From Flammeovirga sp. EKP202 (lineage in GTDB: Bacteria; Bacteroidota; Bacteroidia; Cytophagales; Flammeovirgaceae): a DNA stretch of 64,000 nt. Below, piece after piece: positions 1 through 8,541 of the stretch. The translations under genes and the position numbers were made by a program. The stretch lies in contig NZ_JACVVP010000019.1 of the NCBI RefSeq assembly GCF_014534745.1, forward strand, positions 62,001 through 126,000, given 5' to 3'. Numbering within the stretch: position 1 is the first letter of the stretch; every line of letters starts with the position of its first letter. The notes under the pieces were generated by a model that saw nothing but the letters and a program-made list of their open reading frames with translations, did not search any database and was not told where the DNA came from.

Positions 1-13
1 AGATTTGATTAAC

Positions 14-180
14 TTAGAGCATGTTTGGAACTGCTCTTTTGTTGAAAATTCATCATTTCAGAACGTGAGTTTATTCATTTGATAGAAGGTGACACTGCAA
101 TTTTCTATTCAATAAATGTCCTCTCAATGCTATTATGAGCTATTTTCACTCTTCAAATCTAGCTTCTAAACATACTCTTA
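14..180. repeat. Spaced inverted repeat, GAGCATGTT family, instance a
   Basis: The left arm at 14-28 (core GAGCATGTTT, 17-26) is matched by a near-complementary right arm at 166-180 (core AAACATACTC). The arms lie about 140 bp apart, upstream of the sigma factor gene. The same arms, more closely spaced, recur upstream of DPP IV and of the sulfatase. Nothing else, including any gene, is recognisable in 1-287. The function is unknown. Confidence 0.4.
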
Positions 181-287
181 GCTTTAAGTTCTTTAAGTGT
201 AGAATTATTTTTTAGTAAGCAAACACAACTCTTACAGTATTTTATACTTCAAGCATTTTTTACTCTATCTTAGTTCCATTTCACTAA

Positions 288-887
288 ATGTCACAGGATC
301 TTCAATATTGGAAAAAATTAAAGGAAAACAATGATGCATCAGCCATCAAATATTTTTATGATCAATACATAAAATTATTGTATAAATATGGCTATCATTT
401 TTGTCAGGACGCGAGTCTAGTAGAAGACTGTGTCCAAGATTTATTCCTTAGAATTTGGGAAAAACGTTCTTCTTTAGGTGATACAGACAATGTAAAACTC
501 TATTTGATGGTGTCTCTAAAAAGGAGTATTTATGAAAAAGTAAAAAAGAACTCCAAAACCACCGTCACTGAAGAAGTACCAGAAGATACTTTTGATGTTA
601 CTTTCACAATGGAAGAACAAATCATCTCTTCTGAAACAGATCAAATTACAAAAGATAAGCTCTTAGAGTGCTTAGAGACACTTTCTGGAAGACAAAAAGA
701 AGTGATCTACCTCCGATTTTATAATGGTTTCTCTCCGGAAGAAGTCAGTGAAATCATGCAAATCAGTAATCAATCCGTCAGAAATGTTCAAGCCTCAGCG
801 TTGAAGAAAATGAGAAATAACATGGATGACCCTCTACTTTTATTAGTCGTTGGAAAATTAATTGAAAGTTTTTTCAACGAAATATAG
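288..887 (+). CDS. ECF sigma-70 family RNA polymerase sigma factor (FecI-like)
   Basis: This 199-residue sigma factor of the extracytoplasmic-function group should direct RNA polymerase to a small target set. Region 2 is at about residues 20-65, with the aromatic/acidic stretch typical of promoter opening. Region 4 is at about 128-177, with a helix-turn-helix (SPEEVSEIMQIS). The next gene is a FecR anti-sigma factor and the one after it a TonB receptor with a signalling domain, so this is a classic cell-surface signalling trio. Known in the family: a substrate bound at the outer membrane is signalled through FecR and releases the sigma factor. The inducing substrate cannot be read from the sequence. 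Confidence 0.93.
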   Translation: MSQDLQYWKKLKENNDASAIKYFYDQYIKLLYKYGYHFCQDASLVEDCVQDLFLRIWEKRSSLGDTDNVKLYLMVSLKRSIYEKVKKNSKTTVTEEVPEDTFDVTFTMEEQIISSETDQITKDKLLECLETLSGRQKEVIYLRFYNGFSPEEVSEIMQISNQSVRNVQASALKKMRNNMDDPLLLLVVGKLIESFFNEI

Positions 888-937
888 TACAAATCAATTT
901 TATAGCTCTTTACTGAATATACCTCACTGATAATAAG

Positions 938-1900
938 ATGTCTGCAATTGATAAATATATAGAGAACAAAGATTTCGTCACCTGGGTGTTAGGAGATGTG
1001 TCTAAAGAGGATTATTGGAATAATTACCTCAAAGATAATCCTGAAGAGAAAGAAAATATTGATAAAGCGAAAGATTGGGTAAAACAAGTAAAAGTCAAAG
1101 ACCCTTATTTCTCTGCTCAAAGAGAGCGAGAACTATGGATAGAAATCGATCAAAAAATTTCGAATACTAAGACACCTACTAAAACCATTTCTTTCAAAAC
1201 TACTTGGTGGAAATATGGTGCTGCCGTCATCGTATTGGGGCTCATTGTGAATTTCTATTTTAGAAACTTTGTACCACAGCACCATGTTGATACAGCACGC
1301 AACGGTTTTACCAACAATATCACCTTGCCAGATGGTTCTACTGTAGATCTTAATGCAGGTAGTTCTATTTCTTATGACAAAAAGAGTTTTAACGCCGGCC
1401 GTTACATCTCTCTGAAAGGGGAAGCCTACTTCAAAGTAGAAAAGGGACAGACTTTCCAAGTCAATACCGAAATGGGCACGGTAACTGTATTAGGAACAAG
1501 TTTTAATATTTTAGCGAGAAAACAGCAGTGGATCGTAAGCTGCTATACCGGAAAAGTAGCTGTAAAAGACAACGAAGGAAATCAGGTGATATTAACCAAG
1601 GGACAAGAAGCTGAATATAAAAACGGTGGCTTTGTCACCAATGCACATGCTAAAAAGCAACCAAACTGGCAAAAAGGGTTGTTCAAATATTCTAATGCTC
1701 CTCTTGAAAGTGTTTTTGAAGAAATTCAAAGACAGTTTGATATTCGCATTATTTATAAAAATTCAGATATACAGAAATTACGCTTTTCAGGTACTATTTC
1801 AAATAAATCGCTGGAGAAGGCACTTGATATTATATCCAAATCCATGGATATTAATTACAAGATAGACAATAAGAAAAAAGAAGTTGAAATCTCTTACTAG
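938..1900 (+). CDS. FecR family anti-sigma factor (DUF4974)
   Basis: A 320-residue inner-membrane regulator. A cytoplasmic N-terminal part (1-88) is expected to bind the sigma factor. It is followed by one membrane helix (about 92-108), a periplasmic FecR domain with the LPDGSTVDLNAGS signature (130-142), and a C-terminal DUF4974 domain (about 248-318) related to STN domains. It starts 50 bp after the sigma gene, and its last 17 bp overlap the start of the TonB receptor, so all three are probably co-transcribed. It should pass the receptor's signal across the membrane to the sigma factor. Confidence 0.92.
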   Translation: MSAIDKYIENKDFVTWVLGDVSKEDYWNNYLKDNPEEKENIDKAKDWVKQVKVKDPYFSAQRERELWIEIDQKISNTKTPTKTISFKTTWWKYGAAVIVLGLIVNFYFRNFVPQHHVDTARNGFTNNITLPDGSTVDLNAGSSISYDKKSFNAGRYISLKGEAYFKVEKGQTFQVNTEMGTVTVLGTSFNILARKQQWIVSCYTGKVAVKDNEGNQVILTKGQEAEYKNGGFVTNAHAKKQPNWQKGLFKYSNAPLESVFEEIQRQFDIRIIYKNSDIQKLRFSGTISNKSLEKALDIISKSMDINYKIDNKKKEVEISY

Positions 1901-4493
1901 ACATAGTTACATTTTACTCCTACTTGTCATCTTGAGTCCATTATTACTATGGGCACAAGGTCCACTTTTTACTGCTCAATATCAAAAAGAACCACTGAAA
2001 AAAGTGCTCAAAGAAATTGAACATCACTTTGGTGTGTACTTTTCTTTCAATGATAAATTGCTAGAAGACAAAAAAGTGGATATTGCTTTTAATGAAGCTA
2101 CTTTAGAAAAGTCTTTAGTACAAGCACTAGCGGGAAGTGACCTAGAATATGAGGTACTAGATGATCAGTTTATTGTCATCCGAAAAAAAATAGTTCAAAA
2201 GATTAATATTAAAGGAATTGTCAGTGACACAGATAATAATACACTTCCCTACACTACAATAGAATCATTAGTAACGCGTAAATATGCTGTTTCTGATGAA
2301 AACGGAATGTTTAATGTCTCTGTCCCTGCCAATGATACCTTACGTATAAAATTTCTTGGTTTTGAAGACTTAGCGATACCTGTAGCTGGTTTAGACCTTT
2401 CTAAGCCATTAGATATTGCACTTAGAGTCAAAAAACAAAGTCTGCCGGAATTAGTCTATGAAACACAATTAGACTCTATCACATCCTTAATAGATCAACA
2501 AAGTAGAGGTAAAAATGTCAAGAATGCAGGCATTGGTAACCTCCCTACTTCAGATCAAGAGGATGTTTTTTATGCTTTAAAACTTTTACCTGGTGTTAGT
2601 ACGACCGGGTTATCTTCTGCATTGGAAGTGAGAGGTGGTGAAACGGATCAGAACCTTACACTTATTGATAAATATCCGATGTATCAGTTGGACCACTATT
2701 TTGGTCTACAAAGCGTTATCAATCCCGACATCACAAACTCTGCAATCCTTTATCCTGGCGGTTATGATTGTCTTTATGGAGCGAGAGTATCGAGTATTTT
2801 AGATATTGGCCTCAAAGACCCTCCGCTTTATCATACTGAAGGTAATGTTGGGCTTAGCTTATTGGGATATAAAGCCTATTTATCTACTCCTATTGTTAGA
2901 GGAAAGTTAGCAGTACTGGGTACATTTAGAAAATATCATGGGGCAATAGAACGGTTGTTATATGATCGAAATTTAGAAACAGGTGAAAGTAAAGAGTTTG
3001 CCGATGAGGAACAAAGTGTCAGTATTTACAATCAAAGTGTGAAACCTGATATCGACTATCACGATGCAAACGCTAAAGTCATTTATCAAGTCAATAAAGA
3101 CCATAGCTTATCGTTCAGCTACCTTTATTCTCAAGACAATTATTTCTCTTCTTTTGATATTCCATTGCCGCTAAAGCAATCTCCTAAAAAAAAGGCTCCC
3201 GCTCAATCACCTACAAAAACGAATTCAGATACAAGAGAATGGAGCAATAATGCCATGTCTTTAGAATGGAAATCACACTACAATAAAGTGAATTCCAGCG
3301 TGTACTTTACATACTCTGATAATACGCGAAAGAATGATAGAATTTTCTACCGAAAAGATACCACCAGTAATCGCCCATTAAAAAAAGTCACTACTTTTGG
3401 CTATCAAAAAATGCAAGACATCAGTTTTCATTCTGATCAGCAAATTTTCTTCAAAAATGGCCGTTTAGATGTTGGTGGTATATACACCTATTATTCTGTA
3501 GTCAAGGATCTAAAACCAAACGGCTTTTTATTAAAAGAATACGATAGCCTCACTTCGTCCCAATCTGCCGGACTCTATACACAATACAGCTTCTTTCTCA
3601 ACAAACTGTCATTAACGGTAGGGAGTAGAGTATGGTATTACCAACCTAGTCAAAAAGCCTATTTAGCACCAAGAGTTCAAGGTACTTTACCGATTGGTCA
3701 GGATAATATGTTTAGTTTGAAATTCTCTGCAGGAAGATATTATCAATTTGTCCGAGAATTATCTGACGAGCTCACTTATGATTCGTATTGGATCATTTCT
3801 GACGACGAAAATATACCTGTCATCACTTCCAATCACTTTATAGGTGGAGGTACTTTTAAGTGGTTAAAACACGCTTTGGATGTAGAAAGTTACTACAAGC
3901 AAAGTACTGGCGAGATGTCTGACCTTACATTTAGAAATCCAGTTTACTTTAAGAAGTATATTGGTGATGGAGAATCTTACGGTGTTGATATAATGTATGA
4001 ATACAATGCAAAACGTTGGTACTTCTATATGAGCTATGGCTACAATCAATATAACAAACAATATACTCCTAGAGAAGCCGAAAAGAAAAGGACAAGTATA
4101 CTTCAGTTAGCCAGTATGTATAAAAGAAAAAAATGGAAAGCTGGACTGACATGGGTCGTAAAAAATACGTCTTATGATTTCAATGATCTTCTTAATACTC
4201 CGAACCCAACTCCTGGAAATAATAACGAACAACCTAAGACCTCCGATATAGAACCTTATGACATACCTCTGTATCATCGCTTGGACTTTTCTTCTGAATA
4301 CAACTTTAGAATCGGTAAAAGAATGAAAGGTGAAATAGTACTGACCATTTATGATTTATACAATCAGCAAAATACAGAAGAACGCCAAGTTACACAGGTA
4401 GGCCCTGAAAACACCACCAATTATGAATATGTGCTAACGGATATCTCACAACTCGGAATCACGCCAAATCTATCATTCAACCTGATTTTTTAA
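1884..4493 (+). CDS. TonB-dependent outer-membrane receptor with STN signalling domain
   Basis: An 869-residue receptor. In order: signal peptide (1-25, ending WAQ), STN secretin/TonB short N-terminal domain (about 30-100), a carboxypeptidase-regulatory-like beta sandwich (about 107-185), plug (about 215-315, with LEVRGGE near 248), then the beta barrel ending in a C-terminal Phe. The STN domain is the part that talks to FecR in surface signalling. The gene overlaps the fecR-like gene by 17 bp. No SusD-type lipoprotein follows, unlike most glycan uptake pairs. The barrel is rather short for a SusC protein, so FecA-like uptake of a small ligand is as likely as oligosaccharide uptake. Confidence 0.88.
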   Translation: MKSLTRHSYILLLLVILSPLLLWAQGPLFTAQYQKEPLKKVLKEIEHHFGVYFSFNDKLLEDKKVDIAFNEATLEKSLVQALAGSDLEYEVLDDQFIVIRKKIVQKINIKGIVSDTDNNTLPYTTIESLVTRKYAVSDENGMFNVSVPANDTLRIKFLGFEDLAIPVAGLDLSKPLDIALRVKKQSLPELVYETQLDSITSLIDQQSRGKNVKNAGIGNLPTSDQEDVFYALKLLPGVSTTGLSSALEVRGGETDQNLTLIDKYPMYQLDHYFGLQSVINPDITNSAILYPGGYDCLYGARVSSILDIGLKDPPLYHTEGNVGLSLLGYKAYLSTPIVRGKLAVLGTFRKYHGAIERLLYDRNLETGESKEFADEEQSVSIYNQSVKPDIDYHDANAKVIYQVNKDHSLSFSYLYSQDNYFSSFDIPLPLKQSPKKKAPAQSPTKTNSDTREWSNNAMSLEWKSHYNKVNSSVYFTYSDNTRKNDRIFYRKDTTSNRPLKKVTTFGYQKMQDISFHSDQQIFFKNGRLDVGGIYTYYSVVKDLKPNGFLLKEYDSLTSSQSAGLYTQYSFFLNKLSLTVGSRVWYYQPSQKAYLAPRVQGTLPIGQDNMFSLKFSAGRYYQFVRELSDELTYDSYWIISDDENIPVITSNHFIGGGTFKWLKHALDVESYYKQSTGEMSDLTFRNPVYFKKYIGDGESYGVDIMYEYNAKRWYFYMSYGYNQYNKQYTPREAEKKRTSILQLASMYKRKKWKAGLTWVVKNTSYDFNDLLNTPNPTPGNNNEQPKTSDIEPYDIPLYHRLDFSSEYNFRIGKRMKGEIVLTIYDLYNQQNTEERQVTQVGPENTTNYEYVLTDISQLGITPNLSFNLIF

Positions 4494-4541
4494 GAAAATT
4501 CACACAATGTTAAAATTAACTAATAGAAATCCCTTTAATTA

Positions 4542-4572
4542 TTTGTATAAATAATATAACATTTTAAATTTG
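4542..4572 (+). promoter_or_regulatory. Bacteroidota-type promoter (TTTG-N19-TAAATTTG)
   Basis: TTTG at 4542-4545 and TAAATTTG at 4565-4572 are separated by exactly 19 bp. This matches the known primary-sigma consensus of the phylum in both boxes. It would drive the small gene at 4727 with a leader of about 150 nt. The rest of the 233-bp gap holds only an 8-bp stem (4625-4632 with 4646-4653) that lacks a T-tract. Confidence 0.6.
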
Positions 4573-4726
4573 TGATATAAATCCAGTACGTGAATTACTT
4601 AATCTATTCAAAAATCAAATTAACTAAGCAATGAATTGTCCAATGATTGCTTAATTATTTACACGACTATAACTACTTATTTTTACGTGTAGATCTGATT
4701 TTTTACTACTTATAAATTCTAAATTA

Positions 4727-5035
4727 ATGATGAAAAAGCAGAGTATTAACTATCCGAAGAACTCGCCTCAGGCAGATTTAAACAAAAGAAAAGTAACGTT
4801 ACTTGAACAGGGATGGAATGAATCCGATCGACTTTACATGGATCGTCTAAAGAAAATGTTGCTTGACAGTCAAGGGTACATCGACAAACTACACAAAACT
4901 GTCTACGACAAGAACCGCCGAATTAATGACATGCAAAATCACATCTACTTTTTAGAGGATGAATTACATGCATTAAGTCACGAGAACAATGCTACAGAAT
5001 TAAATACAACAGTAGTCTACGACGAAGCCGTATAA
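4727..5035 (+). CDS. Small hypothetical coiled-coil protein
   Basis: This 102-residue protein is hydrophilic, with no signal peptide or membrane segment. Residues about 28-85 are rich in Lys, Glu, Leu and Met with heptad-like spacing (YMDRLKKMLLDSQGYIDKL), so a coiled coil is likely. Two adjacent ATG codons (4727 and 4730) could both serve as start. It has its own consensus promoter 150 bp upstream and an intrinsic terminator directly downstream, so it looks monocistronic. The long leader is unusual for such a small gene. No family was recognised and no function is proposed. Confidence 0.7.
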   Translation: MMKKQSINYPKNSPQADLNKRKVTLLEQGWNESDRLYMDRLKKMLLDSQGYIDKLHKTVYDKNRRINDMQNHIYFLEDELHALSHENNATELNTTVVYDEAV

Positions 5036-5056
5036 ATTTCGAACAGCATGAACTAA

Positions 5057-5095
5057 AAATCTTACAATGTAATTAAGCGTTGTAAGATTTTTTTA
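5057..5095 (+). terminator. Intrinsic terminator after the small coiled-coil gene
   Basis: A perfect 11-bp stem (AAATCTTACAA at 5057-5067 with its complement at 5080-5090) has a 12-nt loop and is followed by a T-tract. Confidence 0.8.
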
Positions 5096-5154
5096 TGCCT
5101 TGATTTTTTACCAATCGCTTACTTTCTATATATTTAGGCTGATAATTTTATTGA

Positions 5155-5195
5155 GAGCATGTTGGAAACCTAAAACAGAGGAAACAAACATACTC
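5155..5195. repeat. Inverted repeat, GAGCATGTT family, instance b
   Basis: GAGCATGTT at 5155-5163 faces AAACATACTC at 5186-5195, giving a stem with a 22-nt loop and one G-T pair. It sits just upstream of a TAATTTTG promoter box (5214-5221) for the DPP IV gene, so the right arm covers the place where the -33 box would be. Confidence 0.5.
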
Positions 5196-5213
5196 CTAAG
5201 TACTAGCCAAAAA

Positions 5214-5221
5214 TAATTTTG
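5214..5221 (+). promoter_or_regulatory. Putative -7 promoter box for DPP IV
   Basis: TAATTTTG matches TAnnTTTG. No TTTG is found 19-20 bp upstream, where the right arm of the inverted repeat lies instead. This suggests regulation by a factor or a weak -33 box. The leader to the ATG at 5292 would be about 65 nt. Confidence 0.4.
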
Positions 5222-5291
5222 TATTAATACTTAGCTCAACTCAAGCATTAATAATTATCTAATTTTTACTTCCATCAACAATCTTTATAAT

Positions 5292-7472
5292 ATGAAAAAA
5301 CGATTATCATTATTAATCGGATTACTATGTGTGCTTTTTCTATCAGCACATGCACAGAACAAACAAATAACACTTGAAGACATTTGGAGAGACTATAAGT
5401 TTTACCCAAAATCAGTCAATGCTGTTCGCTGGATGAAAGCAGGGCAGTTCTATACAAAGTTGAAAGACAACAAAATCATTAAAAATGATGTAACTACCGG
5501 AAAAGAAGTAGAAACTATTCTTGACGGAAGTGCATTAACTCCTCAAATCAACATTGGTGGCTATTCATTTTCAGCAGATGAGAGTCAAATCTTATTGATG
5601 ACTGAAAAAGAATCAATCTATCGCCGTTCTTATAAAGCAGAATATTTTGTATACAACTTTGAAACAAAAGTAGTAACAAAACTATCAACTGCAGGAAAAC
5701 AATCGTATGCTACATTTTCTCCTGACGGTAAAAAAGTAGCATTTGTAAGAGAGAACAACCTTTTTGTCGTGAATCTTTCGGATATGAAAGAGACACAATT
5801 GACTACTGATGGCAAATTCAATCATATCATCAACGGTTCTGCAGACTGGGTGTATGAGGAAGAATTCTCATTTGCAAAAGCATTTTTCTGGTCACCTGAC
5901 AGCCGAAAAATTGCATATCAAATTTTTAATGAAACAGAGGTTCCTGAATACAACATGCAACTTTGGGGCGGACTTTACCCTAACGATTACAGATTCAAAT
6001 ACCCTAAGGCAGGTGAGAAAAATTCAGTAGTTGCTGTCGCTGTTGTAGACCTTGAAAATGGTAATAAGCATACGAAATTAGATATCGGTACAGCAACTGA
6101 TATTTACATCCCAAGAGTGAAATGGACTACTGATGCTAACACGGTGTCTATTATCAGAATGAACCGTCTTCAAAACAAATTAGAAATCTTACACGCTAAT
6201 GCTACAACGGGTGAAAGCAAAGTGATTTTGACAGAAGATAGCAAAACATATGTAGACATTGATTACTGTGACAACCTTACTTATTTGAAAGACGGAAAAC
6301 ACTTCATCTATACTTCTGAAATGAGTGGTTATAAGCACATTTATTTATATAATGTAAATGGTGAGCAAGTTCGTCAGATTACTTCTGGTGATTGGGAAGT
6401 AAGCGAGTTAGTAGGCATTGATGAAAACAGTAAAAAAGCAATATTATATTACATCTCTAACGAAGTAGCACCTTTGGACAGAGACTTCTATTCTATTGAT
6501 ATTTACGGCAAGAAGAAAGTACAATTATCAGCAAAAAGTGGTCAGACTCATGTCAATATGAGTAATGACTTCAGCTACTATATTGCAAAGCATAGTAATT
6601 CAGAAGAAGTATCTACTACTTCTTTATTCAAAACAAAGAAAAATCAATTAGTGAAAGTATTGGAAGATAATGCTGATTTCAAAAAGTTGATTGATAGCTA
6701 TGGCTTTGTCAAGAAAGAGCACTTTACTTTCACTACTGAAGACGACGTAGAACTTTTCGGTTATATGCTGAAGCCAGCCGATTTTGATGCCAATAAGGAA
6801 TATCCTGTTTTAATGTTCCAATACTCAGGTCCTGGATCTAATCAAGTGGCAAATGCATGGGGCGGTGGCAACTTCGCTTGGCATCAAATGTTGACTCAAA
6901 AAGGATATATTGTTGCAGTGGTTGACCCTCGTGGTACAGGTTCTAGAGGTAGAGATTTCAAGCACGCTACTTACGCTCAATTGGGTAAATTGGAAGCCAT
7001 TGACCAAATCCAAACAGCAAAGTGGTTAGGAAAACAAAGTTATATAGATGCTGATAGAATTGGTATCTGGGGTTGGAGTTTTGGTGGTTACATGTCATCA
7101 CTATGTTTATTTACAGGTGCAAACCAATTCAAAATGGCTATCGCCGTGGCACCTGTTACCACTTGGAGATACTACGACACCATCTACACAGAGCGTTTCT
7201 TGAAAACACCTCAGTTGAACCCTTCTGGATACGATGACAACTCTCCGATTCAGCATGTGAACAAACTAAAAGGTAAGTTCTTCTTGATCCACGGTACGGG
7301 TGATGATAACGTTCACGTTCAAAACTCATTCGACTTGTCAAATGCTTTAATTCAAGCTGGAAAACAATTCAGTGAGTTCTTCTACCCAAATAGAAACCAT
7401 GGTATCTACGGCGGAAATACAAGACTTCACTTATACCAACAAATGACAGAGTTTGTTGAAAATAATCTATAA
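5292..7472 (+). CDS. Dipeptidyl peptidase IV (S9B prolyl oligopeptidase family)
   Basis: A 726-residue secreted serine exopeptidase that removes X-Pro or X-Ala dipeptides from peptide N-termini. The signal peptide is at 1-22. A beta-propeller domain covers about 95-440 and contains the DWVYEEE motif, whose glutamates anchor the substrate amino group in DPP IV. The alpha/beta-hydrolase domain covers about 520-726. The catalytic serine is S596 in GWSFGGYMS, the acid lies in GDDNVH (D671/D672) and the histidine is H703 in NRNHG. Length and motifs are typical of periplasmic DPP IV of Bacteroidota. It is flanked by its own promoter and terminator and is probably transcribed alone. Confidence 0.96.
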   Translation: MKKRLSLLIGLLCVLFLSAHAQNKQITLEDIWRDYKFYPKSVNAVRWMKAGQFYTKLKDNKIIKNDVTTGKEVETILDGSALTPQINIGGYSFSADESQILLMTEKESIYRRSYKAEYFVYNFETKVVTKLSTAGKQSYATFSPDGKKVAFVRENNLFVVNLSDMKETQLTTDGKFNHIINGSADWVYEEEFSFAKAFFWSPDSRKIAYQIFNETEVPEYNMQLWGGLYPNDYRFKYPKAGEKNSVVAVAVVDLENGNKHTKLDIGTATDIYIPRVKWTTDANTVSIIRMNRLQNKLEILHANATTGESKVILTEDSKTYVDIDYCDNLTYLKDGKHFIYTSEMSGYKHIYLYNVNGEQVRQITSGDWEVSELVGIDENSKKAILYYISNEVAPLDRDFYSIDIYGKKKVQLSAKSGQTHVNMSNDFSYYIAKHSNSEEVSTTSLFKTKKNQLVKVLEDNADFKKLIDSYGFVKKEHFTFTTEDDVELFGYMLKPADFDANKEYPVLMFQYSGPGSNQVANAWGGGNFAWHQMLTQKGYIVAVVDPRGTGSRGRDFKHATYAQLGKLEAIDQIQTAKWLGKQSYIDADRIGIWGWSFGGYMSSLCLFTGANQFKMAIAVAPVTTWRYYDTIYTERFLKTPQLNPSGYDDNSPIQHVNKLKGKFFLIHGTGDDNVHVQNSFDLSNALIQAGKQFSEFFYPNRNHGIYGGNTRLHLYQQMTEFVENNL

Positions 7473-7491
7473 GTCGTTATTTGACGAAGAC

Positions 7492-7530
7492 AAAAATCCC
7501 ATTGAAATGCTTTTTCAATGGGATTTTTTT
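7492..7530 (+). terminator. Intrinsic terminator of the DPP IV gene
   Basis: A long stem pairs AAAATCCCATTGAAA with its complement around a 3- to 5-nt loop, followed by seven Ts. Confidence 0.85.
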
Positions 7531-7542
7531 AAATACTATAAT

Positions 7543-7578
7543 TTTCGAATATTTCAAATAATTCGTATATTTGAAATA
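7543..7578 (+). promoter_or_regulatory. Toxin-antitoxin promoter overlapped by an 11-bp inverted-repeat operator
   Basis: TTTC at 7543-7546 and TATATTTG at 7566-7573 are 19 bp apart, a near-consensus promoter. A perfect inverted repeat, TATTTCAAATA at 7550-7560 and its complement at 7568-7578 (7-bp spacer), covers the spacer and the -7 box. The first gene encodes a small HTH protein, so this is the expected site of autorepression. That use is inference. Confidence 0.6.
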
Positions 7579-7592
7579 CAAAGGTAAATATT

Positions 7593-7949
7593 ATGATAAA
7601 CGATAACATCCATAAAATACAACAGATTGAAGTCATCATCAACGGCACAAAGATGATCATAGAAGATCAAGAGAAAATTGAATCCATCACTGCGATTATT
7701 ATGTCGGATACATTGGCTGAAAAGCCATCAGTTCTAATCACTTCTCAACAGGCGGCTGATTTATTAGGAATGTCTCGCCCTACTTTAATCAAACTTTCTG
7801 AGAACGGTAAAATTCCATTTTCGAAAAATGGTAATCGCAGAATGTACTATGAGCAAGACATCAAAAATTATATGTTGAAAAGAGAAAAGAGATCAAAAAG
7901 TTTAGAAGGTTTAGCTGACTTATCCGAAGACCTAAATATGGAATTGTAA
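7593..7949 (+). CDS. Antitoxin-like HTH (excisionase family) DNA-binding protein
   Basis: A 118-residue protein. Residues 48-95 form an excisionase/MerR-type winged helix-turn-helix (SQQAADLLGMSRPTLIKL, then GNRRMYYEQDIKNY). The N-terminal 45 residues form a separate small segment. The charged tail (96-118) may be the part that neutralises the toxin. Its stop codon shares one base with the start of a PIN-domain gene, the tight coupling usual for type II toxin-antitoxin pairs. An inverted repeat over its promoter suggests autorepression. The antitoxin role is inferred from context; the DNA-binding fold is clear. Confidence 0.8.
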   Translation: MINDNIHKIQQIEVIINGTKMIIEDQEKIESITAIIMSDTLAEKPSVLITSQQAADLLGMSRPTLIKLSENGKIPFSKNGNRRMYYEQDIKNYMLKREKRSKSLEGLADLSEDLNMEL

Positions 7950-8494
7950 TGATCAATTGTGTCTTAGATGCCAATATTTTATATCCCGTATTACTGAGAG
8001 ATTTATTTCTTTGCCTACATAACAATGATGCAATAGATGCCTTTTGGTCTGAAATAATTCAAGATGAGTGGACTAGAAACTTAGCTTTAAAGAGAAATGA
8101 GAATCAACAAAAATATCAGAAAGTTGCTCAAAGAATGAATGCTATTTTTCCAGAATCTTGTATTCCATCCACAATAATACATGCGAAAATTAATGAAATA
8201 AAAATGTCACGAGATTTAGATGATAGACATGTTGTGGCATGTGCTATAGAAAGTAAATCACGCTTCATTATTACCTATAATATAAAAGATTTCCCCACCG
8301 ATGAATTAGAAAAATGGCATATTACAGCCATACATCCAGACCAATTTATCAGTCAATTCATCGATAAAGAGTTACTTCATATCGCCTTTCAACAGCAACT
8401 CAAAATGTATAAAAATCCACCTTATACCAGAGATGAATTATTAGTCTTAATGAACAATAGAGGATTAATAGAAACCGCTAAATTATTAGCTTGA
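7949..8494 (+). CDS. PIN-domain toxin (putative ribonuclease)
   Basis: A 181-residue PIN-domain protein, expected to be a Mg-dependent endoribonuclease. The acidic residues are in place: D7 in LDANI, E40 in QDEW, D92 in LDDRHV and D114 in IKDF. All four typical metal-site acids are therefore retained and the toxin is probably active. It overlaps the upstream HTH gene by 1 bp. At 181 residues it is longer than VapC (about 130); the extra C-terminal 60 residues are shared with the PIN_3-like group as known to me. The RNA target is unknown. A terminator shared with the converging sulfatase gene follows. Confidence 0.82.
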   Translation: MINCVLDANILYPVLLRDLFLCLHNNDAIDAFWSEIIQDEWTRNLALKRNENQQKYQKVAQRMNAIFPESCIPSTIIHAKINEIKMSRDLDDRHVVACAIESKSRFIITYNIKDFPTDELEKWHITAIHPDQFISQFIDKELLHIAFQQQLKMYKNPPYTRDELLVLMNNRGLIETAKLLA

Positions 8495-8499
8495 GTAAA

Positions 8500-8541
8500 A
8501 AAATAGGTCATCCCATTTTAATGGAATAACCTATTCATTTT
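8500..8541. terminator. Bidirectional terminator between PIN gene and sulfatase
   Basis: AATAGGT (8502-8508) pairs with ACCTATT (8529-8535). The inner sequence can extend the stem, and A/T tracts flank both sides, so it can serve both converging genes. Confidence 0.65.

Noticed and set aside
288-4493. SusC/SusD polysaccharide utilisation locus
   Set aside because: No SusD-type lipoprotein or glycosidase follows the TonB receptor; the sigma/anti-sigma pair and STN domain suit a FecA-type signalling system.
7593-8494. Excisionase plus prophage remnant
   Set aside because: The HTH protein resembles excisionases, but no integrase, att repeats or phage genes are near; a PIN partner with 1-bp overlap fits a toxin-antitoxin pair.
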